This document shows positions 42,250-50,692 of a stretch of 64,000 bases of DNA, in pieces (position 1 is the first letter of the stretch; each line of letters starts with the position of its first letter). A model generated the notes under the pieces. It saw only the letters and a program-made list of their open reading frames with translations, had not been told where the DNA came from and ran no database searches. Source of the DNA: Nocardia lijiangensis NBRC 108240 (GTDB taxonomy: Bacteria; Actinomycetota; Actinomycetes; Mycobacteriales; Mycobacteriaceae); the NCBI RefSeq assembly GCF_001613045.1, contig NZ_BDBP01000038.1:1-64000 (forward strand), given 5' to 3'. The position numbers and the translations under genes were made by a program.

Positions 42250-42731
42250 CCGCGCGAAAGAAGATGCTCGGCGAATGGATGGGAAGGTTGACCAAGGTGG
42301 CAATGTCCGGACCCGAACCGAACGCGGCGGTGCTGGCGGAACTGAAGATGCTGCGGGATCGGGTGCCACAGCTGACCGGCGCGCTGGTCGCGTCCGGCGA
42401 CGGGCTACTGATCGCGCACGACCTGCCCGCGCACATCGAACCCGACGGAATGGCAGCGCTGTCGGCTTCGCATCTCGCGCTGTCGTACCGGCTGTCCGCC
42501 ACCGCCAACGGCGGCGGTTTCCACGAGGTCGTGGTGCGCGGCACCGAGGGGCACGTGGTGATCTACGCGGCGGGCTGGGCCTCGCTGACCGTGCTGGCCG
42601 AATCCGAAGTGAACGTCGGCCGGCTCCATCTGGAGTCGCGCCCGGTGGCCCGCGCGATCGTCGACCATCTGGCGGCGATGGCGGAAAAGCCCGGCAGAGC
42701 CCGGGCGACACACACCCATCGAAAGGAATGA
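42246..42731 (+). CDS. Roadblock/LC7 domain protein (second of three)
   Basis: 161 residues from GTG at 42246 in the GTGA overlap with the preceding gene. A basic N-terminal extension leads into the roadblock core: LKMLRDRVPQLTGALVASGDGLLIAHDL, with the typical GxLxASxDGLxIA strand, then MAALSASHLALSYRL, EVVVRGTEGHVVIYAAG and SLTVLAESEVNVGRLHLE. This is the closest of the three to CvnB/MglB-type proteins, yet no GTPase, histidine kinase or DUF742 gene of a conservon is present. Confidence 0.88.
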   Translation: MTARKKMLGEWMGRLTKVAMSGPEPNAAVLAELKMLRDRVPQLTGALVASGDGLLIAHDLPAHIEPDGMAALSASHLALSYRLSATANGGGFHEVVVRGTEGHVVIYAAGWASLTVLAESEVNVGRLHLESRPVARAIVDHLAAMAEKPGRARATHTHRKE

Positions 42732-42732
42732 A

Positions 42733-43104
42733 ATGTCGAATCTCGATCTGGCACTGAAGGACATGATGGTGATCGACGGCGCGATCGGCGCCGCCGTCGT
42801 CGACTACAACAGCGGCATGGCGCTCGGAATGCTCGGCAGCTCCAAGGCTTTGGACCTCCAGGTCGCCGCGGCGGGCAACACCGAGGTGGTGCGCGCCAAG
42901 CTGCGCACCATGGAGCAGCTCGGCCTCAAGGAGGACATCGAGGACATCCTCATCACCCTCTCCGGCCAGTACCACATCATCCGGCCGATGACCGGGCGCA
43001 AATCCAAGGGGTTGTTCCTCTACCTCGCCCTTGACCGCGGCCGGTCCAACCTCGCGCTGGCCAGGCACCACCTCAGGGGCATCGAGGAGGAACTGGAGGT
43101 CTGA
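42733..43104 (+). CDS. Roadblock/LC7 domain protein (third of three)
   Basis: 123 residues, AAAGGA upstream, starting one base after the previous stop. The domain is minimal: MMVIDGAIGAAVVDYNSGMAL, a helix KALDLQVAAAGNTEVVRAKL, strand EDILITLSGQYHIIRPM and GLFLYLALDRGRSNLALARHHL. The acidic C-terminus ends EEELEV. It completes a tight four-gene transcript; downstream there is a 425-bp spacer. Confidence 0.85.
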   Translation: MSNLDLALKDMMVIDGAIGAAVVDYNSGMALGMLGSSKALDLQVAAAGNTEVVRAKLRTMEQLGLKEDIEDILITLSGQYHIIRPMTGRKSKGLFLYLALDRGRSNLALARHHLRGIEEELEV

Positions 43105-43529
43105 TCGACCTGCCCGGGTGCACGCCTGCCGATGGTCGCTGAGCGTCGCCGATGACGGGAATTGCTGGGGGGCTTCATGGTTGGGCACGGCGGCGGCCGC
43201 GAGGAAGTGGACGAGGCAGTTCCCGTCCAGGTCGTTCCGCCGGAACCAGCGCACTCCGCTCGCAGGCGCAGCGAGATCGATTCACCACTCGTCACGGCGA
43301 TGGCGCGCCGTATCGGGCCAACCTCGTGCCTGGTCGGGGTGCGGGGTGAAGTTGTCGTTTCGCAGGTGCAACTGCTGAGTCGACCGCACTTGCGCGGGCC
43401 CGGCGGGCGGCGAACGATTGACGGTGCGGCGGCGGTGTCCGCGGGCCGTGCGGTTGCACACGCTCGGTGGACCGCGACGCGCCGACCCGCGCCATTCGCG
43501 GAGCGATTGCTCCACACGAGGAGGACAAG
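43105..43529. other. Unassigned spacer after the roadblock operon (425 bp)
   Basis: Open frames exist on both strands, as is usual in DNA this GC-rich, but none has a good ribosome site, domain or a codon pattern better than its competitors. It should include the operon's transcription end and the promoter of the following gene. No strong hairpin was found by eye. Confidence 0.4.
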
Positions 43530-44138
43530 ATGTTCATCCAAGTGATTCAAGGCAAAGTGTCCGACGCCGACCGGCTGAGTCGGTGTATGGATCGGTGGAC
43601 AGCGGAACTGGAACCGGGGGCTGTCGGATATCTCGGCACGACGTACGGATTGTGTGACGACGGCACATTCATCGCGCTCGCCCGTTTCGAATCCGAGGAG
43701 GCGGCTCGGCGCAACAGCGCGCGTCCGGAGCAGGGTGCGTGGTGGGCCGAGACAGAGCAGTGCTTCGACGGGCCGGTCACCTTCATGGACTGCCCTGAGG
43801 TGACGCAGTGGATGGGCGGTGGCTCCGACGAGGCAGGCTTCGTGCAGGTCATGGAGGGCCATACCACCGATGGGCGCAGGATGCGCGAACTGCAGGCGCA
43901 GACCGGTGATCGTTTACACGAACTGCGCCCGGACATTCTCGGTGGCACGCTGGCGACCTACGGTGCCGACGGGTACGTCGAGACGGTGTATTTCAGGTCC
44001 GAAGCCGAGGCTCGCGAACACGAGAAGATCGAGATCCCCGACGATCTGCGGCCGTTGCTCGAGGAGGAGAGCAGGCTGATGGGTGAGGTCACGTATTACG
44101 ACCTGCACGAGCCGATGCTGCTCTCGGCGCGGAAGTAA
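43530..44138 (+). CDS. Tandem ABM-like (dimeric alpha/beta barrel) hypothetical protein
   Basis: 202 residues from the ATG at 43530, directly after GAGGAGG. Two related halves are visible: MFIQVIQGKVSDADRL with GYLGTTYGLCDDGTFIALARF, and FVQVMEGHTTDGRRM with GTLATYGADGYVETVYFRS. Each has the beta-alpha-beta pattern of antibiotic-biosynthesis-monooxygenase-type ferredoxin folds. Duplicated ABM proteins of this type are common in actinomycetes and mostly uncharacterised. There is no clear catalytic residue set. Confidence 0.7.
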   Translation: MFIQVIQGKVSDADRLSRCMDRWTAELEPGAVGYLGTTYGLCDDGTFIALARFESEEAARRNSARPEQGAWWAETEQCFDGPVTFMDCPEVTQWMGGGSDEAGFVQVMEGHTTDGRRMRELQAQTGDRLHELRPDILGGTLATYGADGYVETVYFRSEAEAREHEKIEIPDDLRPLLEEESRLMGEVTYYDLHEPMLLSARK

Positions 44139-44157
44139 GGAGCTATGGACGCCGATC

Positions 44158-44305
44158 TCAGCGATCCTTTCTCGCCACCAGCACGGCGTCGTGGAGCTCG
44201 ATTCGGTGACTGCCGTGGGTCGAGGTGGGGATTGGGTTGGGGGAGAGGGGTTGTCGAGTGGCGGTAGCGGTCTTCCCGGAACGCGTGGTCGAGTTGTTCG
44301 GACAC
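44158..44305 (-). pseudogene. Internally deleted SAM methyltransferase remnant
   Basis: GTG at 44305, with AAAGGA upstream, opens SEQLDHAFREDRYRHS then QPNPHL, which matches the N-terminus of class I methyltransferases usually encoded next to this type of FAD oxidoreductase (pattern WEDRYR...PNPHLV). In another frame the end reads RIELHDAVLVARKDR and a TGA at 44158-44160, like the C-terminus of the same family. The roughly 150 residues in between, including the SAM-binding motif, are gone. Interpretation: deletion pseudogene. Confidence 0.5.
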
Positions 44306-44322
44306 GGTGATCCTTTCGTGGT

Positions 44323-45327
44323 TCACAGGCCGTGACGGCGATCGCCCGCCGCCGCCTCGCACAGGCGGGCTTCGGTGTCGGCCGAGAACTGGTAGGCGGC
44401 GACCGAGTTTCGGGTGTCCTCGGCGACGAGGTCGGCGTTGATCTGCCCGGCTGCCGTGGCGCCCGCGGCCGCGGCTGTGCCGACCTGGGCGGCCAGGTCG
44501 GTGACGTTCCCCGCCACCCACACGCCGGGGACCTCCGTGCGGCCGGTCGGGTCGGCGGCGATGAACTCGCCCATGGGATGTTCGCTGGGGCGCAGGCCGA
44601 GCGGTGCGAGGAAATCGGCCCGCGCCACCACGCGCGACCCGACCGCGACGACCTCGCGTTCGATCACCGTCCCGTCGCTCAGTCGCACGCCGGTGATGCG
44701 ATCGCCTGCGATCTCCAGGTTCGCGACCTCGCCCTCCACCAGCCCGATGCCGCGGGCGGCCAGCTGCACCTTCTCCTCGTGCGTCGGCGACGTGGTGTGG
44801 GCGAAGAACGTGATGTCGACGCTCAGCTGCCGGAACAGCAGCGCCTGGTGCAGCGACATGGGGCTCGTGGCGAGCACGCCGATGGCCCGATCGCGCACCT
44901 CCCAGCCGTGGCAGTACGGGCAGTGCACCACGTCCCGGCCCCAGCGTTCCCGCAGGCCGGGGATGTCGGGGAGTTCATCGACCAAGCCGGTGGCGACCAG
45001 CAGCCTGCGGGCGCGGACGGTGCGGTCGTCGGCGAGCGTCACGACGAACCCGGCGCCGTCGCGATCCGCGCCGCGCACTTCGCCCGACACGAGCTCGACG
45101 CCGTACCCGCGCACTTCGGCGCGACCGCGTGCCAGCAGCTCCGCGGGCGGCGTCCCCTCCCTGGCCAGCAGGCCGTGCACGCCCTGCGCCGGAGCGTTGC
45201 GCGGCGCGCCCGCGTCGATGACCAGCACCGAGCGGCGCGATCGGCCGAGCATCAGCGCACCGTTCAATCCCGCGGCGCCGCCGCCGACCACCACCACGTC
45301 ATAGCTGTCTTCCCACTGACCGGTCAC
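44323..45327 (-). CDS. Thioredoxin-reductase-like FAD/NAD(P) oxidoreductase
   Basis: 334 residues. I start it at GTG 45327, because GGAGG lies seven bases upstream; the in-frame GTG at 45336 would overlap that site. The FAD motif is VVVVGGGAAGLNGALML and the redox pair is HCPYCHGWEV, a CxxC disulfide as in thioredoxin reductases. The C-terminal FAD motif is VPGVWVAGNV. The NADPH motif region (IGVLATSPMSLHQALL) lacks the usual GGGxxA, as in the group of actinobacterial homologues that may accept electrons differently. A methyltransferase remnant follows it. Confidence 0.88.
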   Translation of the reverse strand: MTGQWEDSYDVVVVGGGAAGLNGALMLGRSRRSVLVIDAGAPRNAPAQGVHGLLAREGTPPAELLARGRAEVRGYGVELVSGEVRGADRDGAGFVVTLADDRTVRARRLLVATGLVDELPDIPGLRERWGRDVVHCPYCHGWEVRDRAIGVLATSPMSLHQALLFRQLSVDITFFAHTTSPTHEEKVQLAARGIGLVEGEVANLEIAGDRITGVRLSDGTVIEREVVAVGSRVVARADFLAPLGLRPSEHPMGEFIAADPTGRTEVPGVWVAGNVTDLAAQVGTAAAAGATAAGQINADLVAEDTRNSVAAYQFSADTEARLCEAAAGDRRHGL

Positions 45328-45411
45328 CGTGACCACCTCCTGCGACGACTATGCGAGGCGATCCGCTGAACCGGCAACATTGCTTGCCAATTTGGCAAAC
45401 TCGGCTGCGGT

Positions 45412-46332
45412 TCAGACGGATTCGATTGACGGCAGTGCGGAGTCGCTCGTCGAGGGTGTGCGATCGCTGGTCGAATCTTTCACTGCGGGACGGGTATTCA
45501 CCCACGCGCCGATAAACATCAACCCCGCGCCGACCGCTTGCAGTGGGGCAATGGATTCCCCGAGCAGTATCCATGCGCACGTCAAGCCGAAAGCCGGGAC
45601 GAGGAACATGGCCGATGTCGCGGTGGTGGGGCCGACCTGGCCGACCGCGCGGTAGTACAGCACGTAGGCGAGTGCGGTCGGCAGTGCGCCGAGATACGCC
45701 TGGTTGAGCCAGAATTCGAGGCCCAGCTCCGACCAGTGGACTTCGGCGAATGCGGGGACGGCGAGGAGGCCGAGGGCGGTGGCGCCCGCGGCCGTCGCGT
45801 AGACGGTTACGGTGGCGGCGGGCAACCGGCTCAGCAGCGGCGCGCCCAGCAGGGTGTAGGCCGACCAGCAGGCCGCGGCGCCGAGAAAGGCGAGGTCGCC
45901 GAGCAGGCGGGCGTCACCGGTGTCGGGGATGCCGAGGAAGAACACGAGGCCGCCGGTTGCGGCGGTCACCAGCCCGAGCAAGCGCGCACCGGACAACCGC
46001 ACGCGGCCGAGCAGCAGGCCGACCGCGACCGTGCAGACCGGCGCGGCCATCGGCACGATCACGCTGCCGTCCGCGGCGGGGGCGAGGGAGAGGCCGAGGA
46101 AGAACAGCGCGTTGTAGCCGAACACGCCGACCATGCCGACGCCCGCCACACGCGGCACTTCCGCGGCGGGCAGCCGGGGCGCGCGCAGAACGACGAGCAG
46201 CACGAGGGCGCCGATGAGGAAACGCAGGAAGCCCGCCACCTCGTGCGGGACATCGCCGACGGCCGCCTTGGACGAGGCGAACGCGCTGCCCCACAGGGCC
46301 ATGACCAGAACCAACAGCACACGGATACGCAC
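45412..46332 (-). CDS. EamA/DMT family transporter
   Basis: 306 residues from GTG at 46332. Ten hydrophobic segments occur in two EamA repeats (VLVMALWGSAFASSKAAVG begins the first; DLAFLGAAACWSAYTLLG begins the second), with LGESIAPLQAVGAGLMFIGA near the end of the second. Such carriers export amino acids or metabolites. It is divergent from an AraC-type regulator 63 bp away, its likely controller. The C-terminal 25 residues are a charged, disordered tail. Confidence 0.9.
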   Translation of the reverse strand: MRIRVLLVLVMALWGSAFASSKAAVGDVPHEVAGFLRFLIGALVLLVVLRAPRLPAAEVPRVAGVGMVGVFGYNALFFLGLSLAPAADGSVIVPMAAPVCTVAVGLLLGRVRLSGARLLGLVTAATGGLVFFLGIPDTGDARLLGDLAFLGAAACWSAYTLLGAPLLSRLPAATVTVYATAAGATALGLLAVPAFAEVHWSELGLEFWLNQAYLGALPTALAYVLYYRAVGQVGPTTATSAMFLVPAFGLTCAWILLGESIAPLQAVGAGLMFIGAWVNTRPAVKDSTSDRTPSTSDSALPSIESV

Positions 46333-46395
46333 GGATTCGATACTCGGCGCGGCCCGGCCCGAAAGATTGAACGCTGGTGCGGTCAGAATGGAGCG

Positions 46396-47211
46396 GTGAG
46401 CGAATGGGTCGAATATCGGCGGATGCCGGATCGCCCGGTGGAGGTGATGCGTGCCCACTTCGAGCGGCACGTCTACCACCCGCACGCGCACGAGACCTAC
46501 TCGTTCGGCCTCACCGACTTCGGCGCGCAGAGTTTCGACTGCCGGGGCGCGGCCCGGGTCAGCGCGGCGGGCATGGTGATGGCCTTCAACCCGGACGAGC
46601 CGCACGACGGGCACAGCGCGACCGAGGCGGGCTTCACCTATCGGATCGTGCACATCGGCACCGAGCTGATCACCGACCTGCTGTCGGACCGTGCGGGTCG
46701 CCCCGCGGGCCTGCCGCTTTTCGCCGAGCCCGTGCTGCACGACCCGCTGCTGGCGGGCGCGCTCGGCAGGCTGTACGCGAGCCTGACCTCGCCTGCCACC
46801 GAATTGGCAAGGGACGAGGCACTATCCGCCACGGTGGCGGCGCTCGTCCAGCGCGGCGCGCGCACTCCCCGCACCAGAACGACGATCGGCGGCAGCAACA
46901 GCGCGATCGCGCGCCGCGTGCGCGATGTCCTGGACGAGCGCTATCTGGAGACGCTGTCGATGGACGATCTGGTCACTTCGACGGGCGCCAGCCGCTTCGC
47001 GCTCTACCGGGCCTTTCGCGCGAATTACGGTCTGGCGCCGAGCGATTACCAACGCATCCTGCGGCTGCGGGCGGCGCGGCGGCTGATCGCGGCGGGCCGT
47101 CCGGTCGCCGAGGCGGCGGTGGCGGCGGGCTTCGCCGATCAAGCACACCTGACCCGCTGGTTCCGTCGCTGCTACGGCATCACGCCGGGCGTGTATTCGC
47201 GCGCGGGCTGA
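46396..47211 (+). CDS. AraC family regulator with cupin sensor domain
   Basis: 271 residues from GTG at 46396. The N-terminal AraC-ligand cupin has HVYHPHAHETYSFGLT with three histidines and VMAFNPDEPHDGH. The C-terminal double helix-turn-helix (about 175-265) reads LVTSTGASRFALYRAFRANYG and AAVAAGFADQAHLTRWF. This layout is common for AraC regulators placed beside EamA or LysE amino-acid exporters, and it is divergent from such a gene here. Confidence 0.9.
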   Translation: MSEWVEYRRMPDRPVEVMRAHFERHVYHPHAHETYSFGLTDFGAQSFDCRGAARVSAAGMVMAFNPDEPHDGHSATEAGFTYRIVHIGTELITDLLSDRAGRPAGLPLFAEPVLHDPLLAGALGRLYASLTSPATELARDEALSATVAALVQRGARTPRTRTTIGGSNSAIARRVRDVLDERYLETLSMDDLVTSTGASRFALYRAFRANYGLAPSDYQRILRLRAARRLIAAGRPVAEAAVAAGFADQAHLTRWFRRCYGITPGVYSRAG

Positions 47212-47215
47212 CCGG

Positions 47216-47557
47216 TCAGGCGGTGGCGCGCACCCACCGCCGCTTCGCCCAGCGGCGCACTGTCGGGCTCAGCAGTAACGCGGGTAGCAGCACGATCGCG
47301 CCGAGCAGCATGCCGACCAGCATCAGCCCGGCCAGCAGTTCGCCGATCGCCTGCACCGCGGCGGGCGCGGCGAACAGCAGCGCGAATGCCGCGACCGCGA
47401 GAGCGGGCGGATAGTGCCCGGCTTCGGCGAGAATCGCGGCCGCCGTGCCGAAGGCGACGGCGAAGGCCAGGCCGATGACGCCGATCAGATAGTTGTCCCA
47501 GGCGAACCAGCTCGGGCGGACCGTGCCGAGGCGCCGGGAAGGCCGATGTTCTCCCAT
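47216..47557 (-). CDS. Small membrane protein, unknown function
   Basis: 113 residues from the ATG at 47557. Three hydrophobic segments are visible (about residues 22-42, 50-70 and 72-97) between a basic N-terminus and a C-terminus RRWAKRRWV. I do not recognise a named family. It converges on the AraC gene with 4 bp between the stops. Confidence 0.65.
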   Translation of the reverse strand: MGEHRPSRRLGTVRPSWFAWDNYLIGVIGLAFAVAFGTAAAILAEAGHYPPALAVAAFALLFAAPAAVQAIGELLAGLMLVGMLLGAIVLLPALLLSPTVRRWAKRRWVRATA

Positions 47558-47619
47558 CGTCGGGAGCTTAACGGCCCCGCGGCGCAGTGCATCGGGTTCG
47601 GCGAAGTCGGGTGTCGCGG

Positions 47620-48102
47620 TCAGCGCGCCGCGGGCGGGCGCGGCCACGGGTTGTGCTCGATGTGTTCGATGGACTCGTTGAAGCGGGCGACCAGCACGCT
47701 CAGCTGATCGACGTCCTTCCCGGACCACTCGGCGACCACAGCCCCGATGCCGTCGTGGCTCTGGGCGCGGTCGGCGGCGAGCAGGTCCAATCCTTTGGCA
47801 CTGGCGCGGATCTTGCGGGCGATGCCGCCCTCTGGGTCCGGGACCCGTTCTACCAGGCCCTGTTTGAGCATCGCGCCGACCTGCCGGTTGATGGTGGAGA
47901 TGTCGAGGCGGAAGGCGTCGGCGAGTTCGCGCAGGGTCAGCGGGTGGTCGATTTCGAGCCTGGTGAGGAGCAAGAAAGCCGAGCGGTCCAGCTGAAAGCC
48001 AGGGCGACGCAGCACCGAGGCGGGGAAGTGCCGGGAGAGCAGGGTGAGCTCGAAGACGAGGCGCGAGAGCGCTGCGTGGTCGGCGGGTTCCCGGTCTGAC
48101 AT
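47620..48102 (-). CDS. MarR family transcriptional regulator
   Basis: 160 residues from the ATG at 48102. The winged helix region reads FQLDRSAFLLLTRLEIDHPLTLRELA, then LDISTINRQVGAMLKQGLVERV and the wing DPEGGIARKIRAS. Flanking helices form the dimer interface. It is divergent from an MFS exporter gene 75 bp away, and the spacer has a TACACA/TGTGTA palindrome, a typical drug-responsive repressor-exporter pair. Confidence 0.92.
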   Translation of the reverse strand: MSDREPADHAALSRLVFELTLLSRHFPASVLRRPGFQLDRSAFLLLTRLEIDHPLTLRELADAFRLDISTINRQVGAMLKQGLVERVPDPEGGIARKIRASAKGLDLLAADRAQSHDGIGAVVAEWSGKDVDQLSVLVARFNESIEHIEHNPWPRPPAAR

Positions 48103-48150
48103 GGCACACACTATGTCGCCTGGATCACCCTGATACCAAATTGTGCAGCA

Positions 48151-48165
48151 TACACACGATGTGTA
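48151..48165. promoter_or_regulatory. Candidate MarR operator
   Basis: TACACAcgaTGTGTA is a perfect palindrome with 6-bp arms, 12 bp before the MFS start codon and inside the divergent marR-MFS spacer. Binding would occlude the exporter's translation-initiation region and promoter. Confidence 0.7.
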
Positions 48166-48177
48166 GCGTGCACATTC

Positions 48178-49608
48178 ATGTCCCTTGCTGCCGACGCGTC
48201 CACGACCGTCACGGACGCCGAGTCCGGGCGTCGCCCGAGTCCCGGCCTGCTCATCGCGACGCTCGGCATGGTCGGCGTCGTGGTCTCGCTGATGCAGACG
48301 CTGGTCATCCCGATCATTCCCACGCTGCCGACGCTGCTCGGCACCTCCGCGTCGAACGCGTCCTGGGTGATCACCTCGACCCTGCTGGCGGGCGCGGTAT
48401 TCACGCCGATCAGCGGTCGCCTCGGCGACATGTTCGGCAAGCGCCGCGTGCTGTTCGTGAACCTGCTCGCCCTCATCGCCGGTTCGGTGGTCTGCGCGAG
48501 CTTCTCCTCGCTGCTGCCGGAGATCGTCGGCCGCTCGCTGCAGGGCGCCGCGGTCGGCGCGATTCCGTTGGGCATCAGCATCATGCGCGACGAACTGCCG
48601 GTCGAGCGGGTCGGTTCGGCCATGGCGATTATGAGCGCGACGCTGGGCGTCGGCGGCGCGATCGGCCTGCCGGTGGCCGCGGCGATCGCACAGAACGCGG
48701 ACTGGCACGTGCTGTTCTGGAGCTCGGCGGTGCTGGGCGCGCTGTGTGCGGCGCTGGTCTTCCTGTTCGTGCCGGAATCGCCGGTGCGTACCCCGGCTCG
48801 TTTCGATTTCGGTGGAGCCGTTGGCCTTTCGATCGGTCTGCTGGCGCTGCTCATCGCGATCACCAAGGGCGCGGACTGGGGTTGGTCCAGCGCCTCGATC
48901 CTCACGCTGTTCGCGATCTCGCTGGTGGTCTTCCTCGGCTGGGGCTTCTTCGAACTGCGGCAGCGCGCGCCCCTGGTCGACCTGCGGGTCTCGGCGCGGC
49001 CGCGGGTGCTGTTCACCAACCTGGCCTCCATCGCCGTCGGCTTCTCGCTCTACGGCATGTCGCTGACCTTCCCACAGTTGCTGATGGCGCCGGAGGAGAC
49101 CGGCTACGGTTTCGGGCTGTCCATGGTGAACGCCGGATTGGCCCTCGCGCCAACCGGTTTGGTGATGATGGCGCTCTCGCCGGTGTCGGCGCGGCTGTCC
49201 GCGGCGCGCGGGCCGAAGCTGACACTGATGCTCGGATCGACGGTCATCGGCGTCGGTTACCTGTGCGCGGTGCTGTTGATGAACAGCGTCTGGCAGATCA
49301 TGCTCGCCGCCGTAATCGTCGCCGGCGGTGTCGGTTTGGCCTACGCGGCGATGCCCGCGCTGATCATGGGCGCCGTGCCGATCACCGAGACGGCCGCCGC
49401 CAACGGGCTCAACTCCCTCATGCGCTCGATCGGCACGTCCACCTCCTCCGCGGTGATGAGCGTGGTGCTCGCGCACATGACGATCTCGCTCGGCGCGCAC
49501 CTGCTGCCTTCCCGCGATGGCTTCCACACCACGTTCTTCATCGCCATGTCGGCCGCGGTGGTGGCCGTCGCGCTGACGGCCTGTATCCCGATGGGCAAGA
49601 AGGACTGA
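48178..49608 (+). CDS. MFS exporter, DHA2-like
   Basis: 476 residues from the ATG at 48178, with about 14 hydrophobic segments. Helix 1 has VVSLMQTLVIPIIPTLP and the following loop has GRLGDMFGKRRVLF, the MFS motif A. GISIMRDELP and motif C-like GVGGAIGLPVAAAI support an antiporter. It differs from the exporter at 6.7-8.2 kb in sequence and regulation. The divergent MarR gene is its probable repressor. Confidence 0.92.
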   Translation: MSLAADASTTVTDAESGRRPSPGLLIATLGMVGVVVSLMQTLVIPIIPTLPTLLGTSASNASWVITSTLLAGAVFTPISGRLGDMFGKRRVLFVNLLALIAGSVVCASFSSLLPEIVGRSLQGAAVGAIPLGISIMRDELPVERVGSAMAIMSATLGVGGAIGLPVAAAIAQNADWHVLFWSSAVLGALCAALVFLFVPESPVRTPARFDFGGAVGLSIGLLALLIAITKGADWGWSSASILTLFAISLVVFLGWGFFELRQRAPLVDLRVSARPRVLFTNLASIAVGFSLYGMSLTFPQLLMAPEETGYGFGLSMVNAGLALAPTGLVMMALSPVSARLSAARGPKLTLMLGSTVIGVGYLCAVLLMNSVWQIMLAAVIVAGGVGLAYAAMPALIMGAVPITETAAANGLNSLMRSIGTSTSSAVMSVVLAHMTISLGAHLLPSRDGFHTTFFIAMSAAVVAVALTACIPMGKKD

Positions 49609-49612
49609 CCGC

Positions 49613-50602
49613 TCAGGACGGCGCGTCCCGGACCGAGTCGGCGTAGCGGCGGGCCAGCGTCCGCAGGTGCGTGACGAGTTCCGGCGGGCCCTCGACGCGG
49701 AAGTCCATCATCAGCATGCTCAGGTAGATGGCGATGGTCTCCAGCGCGTCCGCGCCGGTGTGGAGCAGGCAGGTCTGCGCGTCGACCGGCTCCACCACCC
49801 CGACCGCGGGGTTGATCCGTGCGACCACGACCTCGGCCGGGGCGAGCACCGTGACCTGGGCGTGCACCCGCCACCCGGTGCTGGCGACATGGCGCATGAC
49901 GAAGGCGACGAGATCGTCGTCGGGCAGCGCGCGGCCTGCGAAGCGGCGGCCGGTCGTGGCCGCGTGGCGCACCCCGGCGATGGGTATCGCACGCCAGGTG
50001 TGGGTGTCGAGGACGTAGGCGACCAGGTACCAGCGACGTTGCCAATTGATCAGGCGATACGGCTCTGCCTCGATCGCGTCATCGAATTCCGCTGCGGCGG
50101 TGGGGATGTCGAGCCGCACTGCGGCGCCGTCCCGGATCGCGCCCGCCAGGGCGGTCAGCACCTCGGCGGGCACGGGCGCATCGGGCTCGCGCGAGCCGGT
50201 GGTCGCGGGCCCGATCGCGGTGGCGCTGCGCAGCGCGGTGACCTTGCGCTGCAAGCGTTTCGGCAGGATCTGCTCGAGTTTGGCCAGTGCGCGGCCGACG
50301 TGCTCGGTGATGTCGGCGATGCCGGTCGCGCCGTCCTCGGCCAGTCCGACCGCCACGGCCACCGCGACGGCCTCGTCGTCGTCGAGCAGCAGCGGAGGCA
50401 TGGTGGAGCCGCGCCCCAGCCGATAGCCGCCGATGGCGCCGCGCTCGGCGTGCACGGGATAGCCCAATTCGCGTAACCGGTGAATGTCGTTGCGCAGCGT
50501 GCGATCCGTGACGCCGAGCCGTTCGGCCAGCTCGCGGCCGGAGTAGGCGCGGTCCTGGAGCAGTGCGAGCAGGCGCAGGACGCGGGTCGTGGTCTCGGCC
50601 AT
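49613..50602 (-). CDS. WYL-domain HTH regulator
   Basis: 329 residues from the ATG at 50602. The N-terminal HTH_11 winged helix reads LRLLALLQDRAYSGRELAERL then GVTDRTLRNDIHRLRELGYPV. The WYL domain (about 140-215) has EAEPYRLINWQRRWYLVAYVL, a variant with W-Y-L in RRWYLVAY, and a C-terminal WCX-type extension. Such proteins bind nucleotides or single-stranded DNA and regulate diverse genes. It is divergent from the TIGR03086-like gene and converges on the MFS gene with 4 bp between. Confidence 0.92.
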   Translation of the reverse strand: MAETTTRVLRLLALLQDRAYSGRELAERLGVTDRTLRNDIHRLRELGYPVHAERGAIGGYRLGRGSTMPPLLLDDDEAVAVAVAVGLAEDGATGIADITEHVGRALAKLEQILPKRLQRKVTALRSATAIGPATTGSREPDAPVPAEVLTALAGAIRDGAAVRLDIPTAAAEFDDAIEAEPYRLINWQRRWYLVAYVLDTHTWRAIPIAGVRHAATTGRRFAGRALPDDDLVAFVMRHVASTGWRVHAQVTVLAPAEVVVARINPAVGVVEPVDAQTCLLHTGADALETIAIYLSMLMMDFRVEGPPELVTHLRTLARRYADSVRDAPS

Positions 50603-50692
50603 GGAGATCTCCCGATCTATTAGGAACGAAAGCAGCCTAATGGGCTCATAGGCTCGAAGTCGGAAACACCGAGGACATCCGAAAGGCCCGCC

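Noticed and set aside
40872..43104. A standard conservon (cvnABCD)
   Set aside because: There is no histidine kinase, DUF742 protein or Ras-like GTPase; only roadblock proteins and a winged-helix protein are present.
43162..43545. A 127-codon forward frame after the roadblock operon
   Set aside because: It overlaps the well-supported 43530 gene out of frame, lacks a ribosome site and shows no domain.
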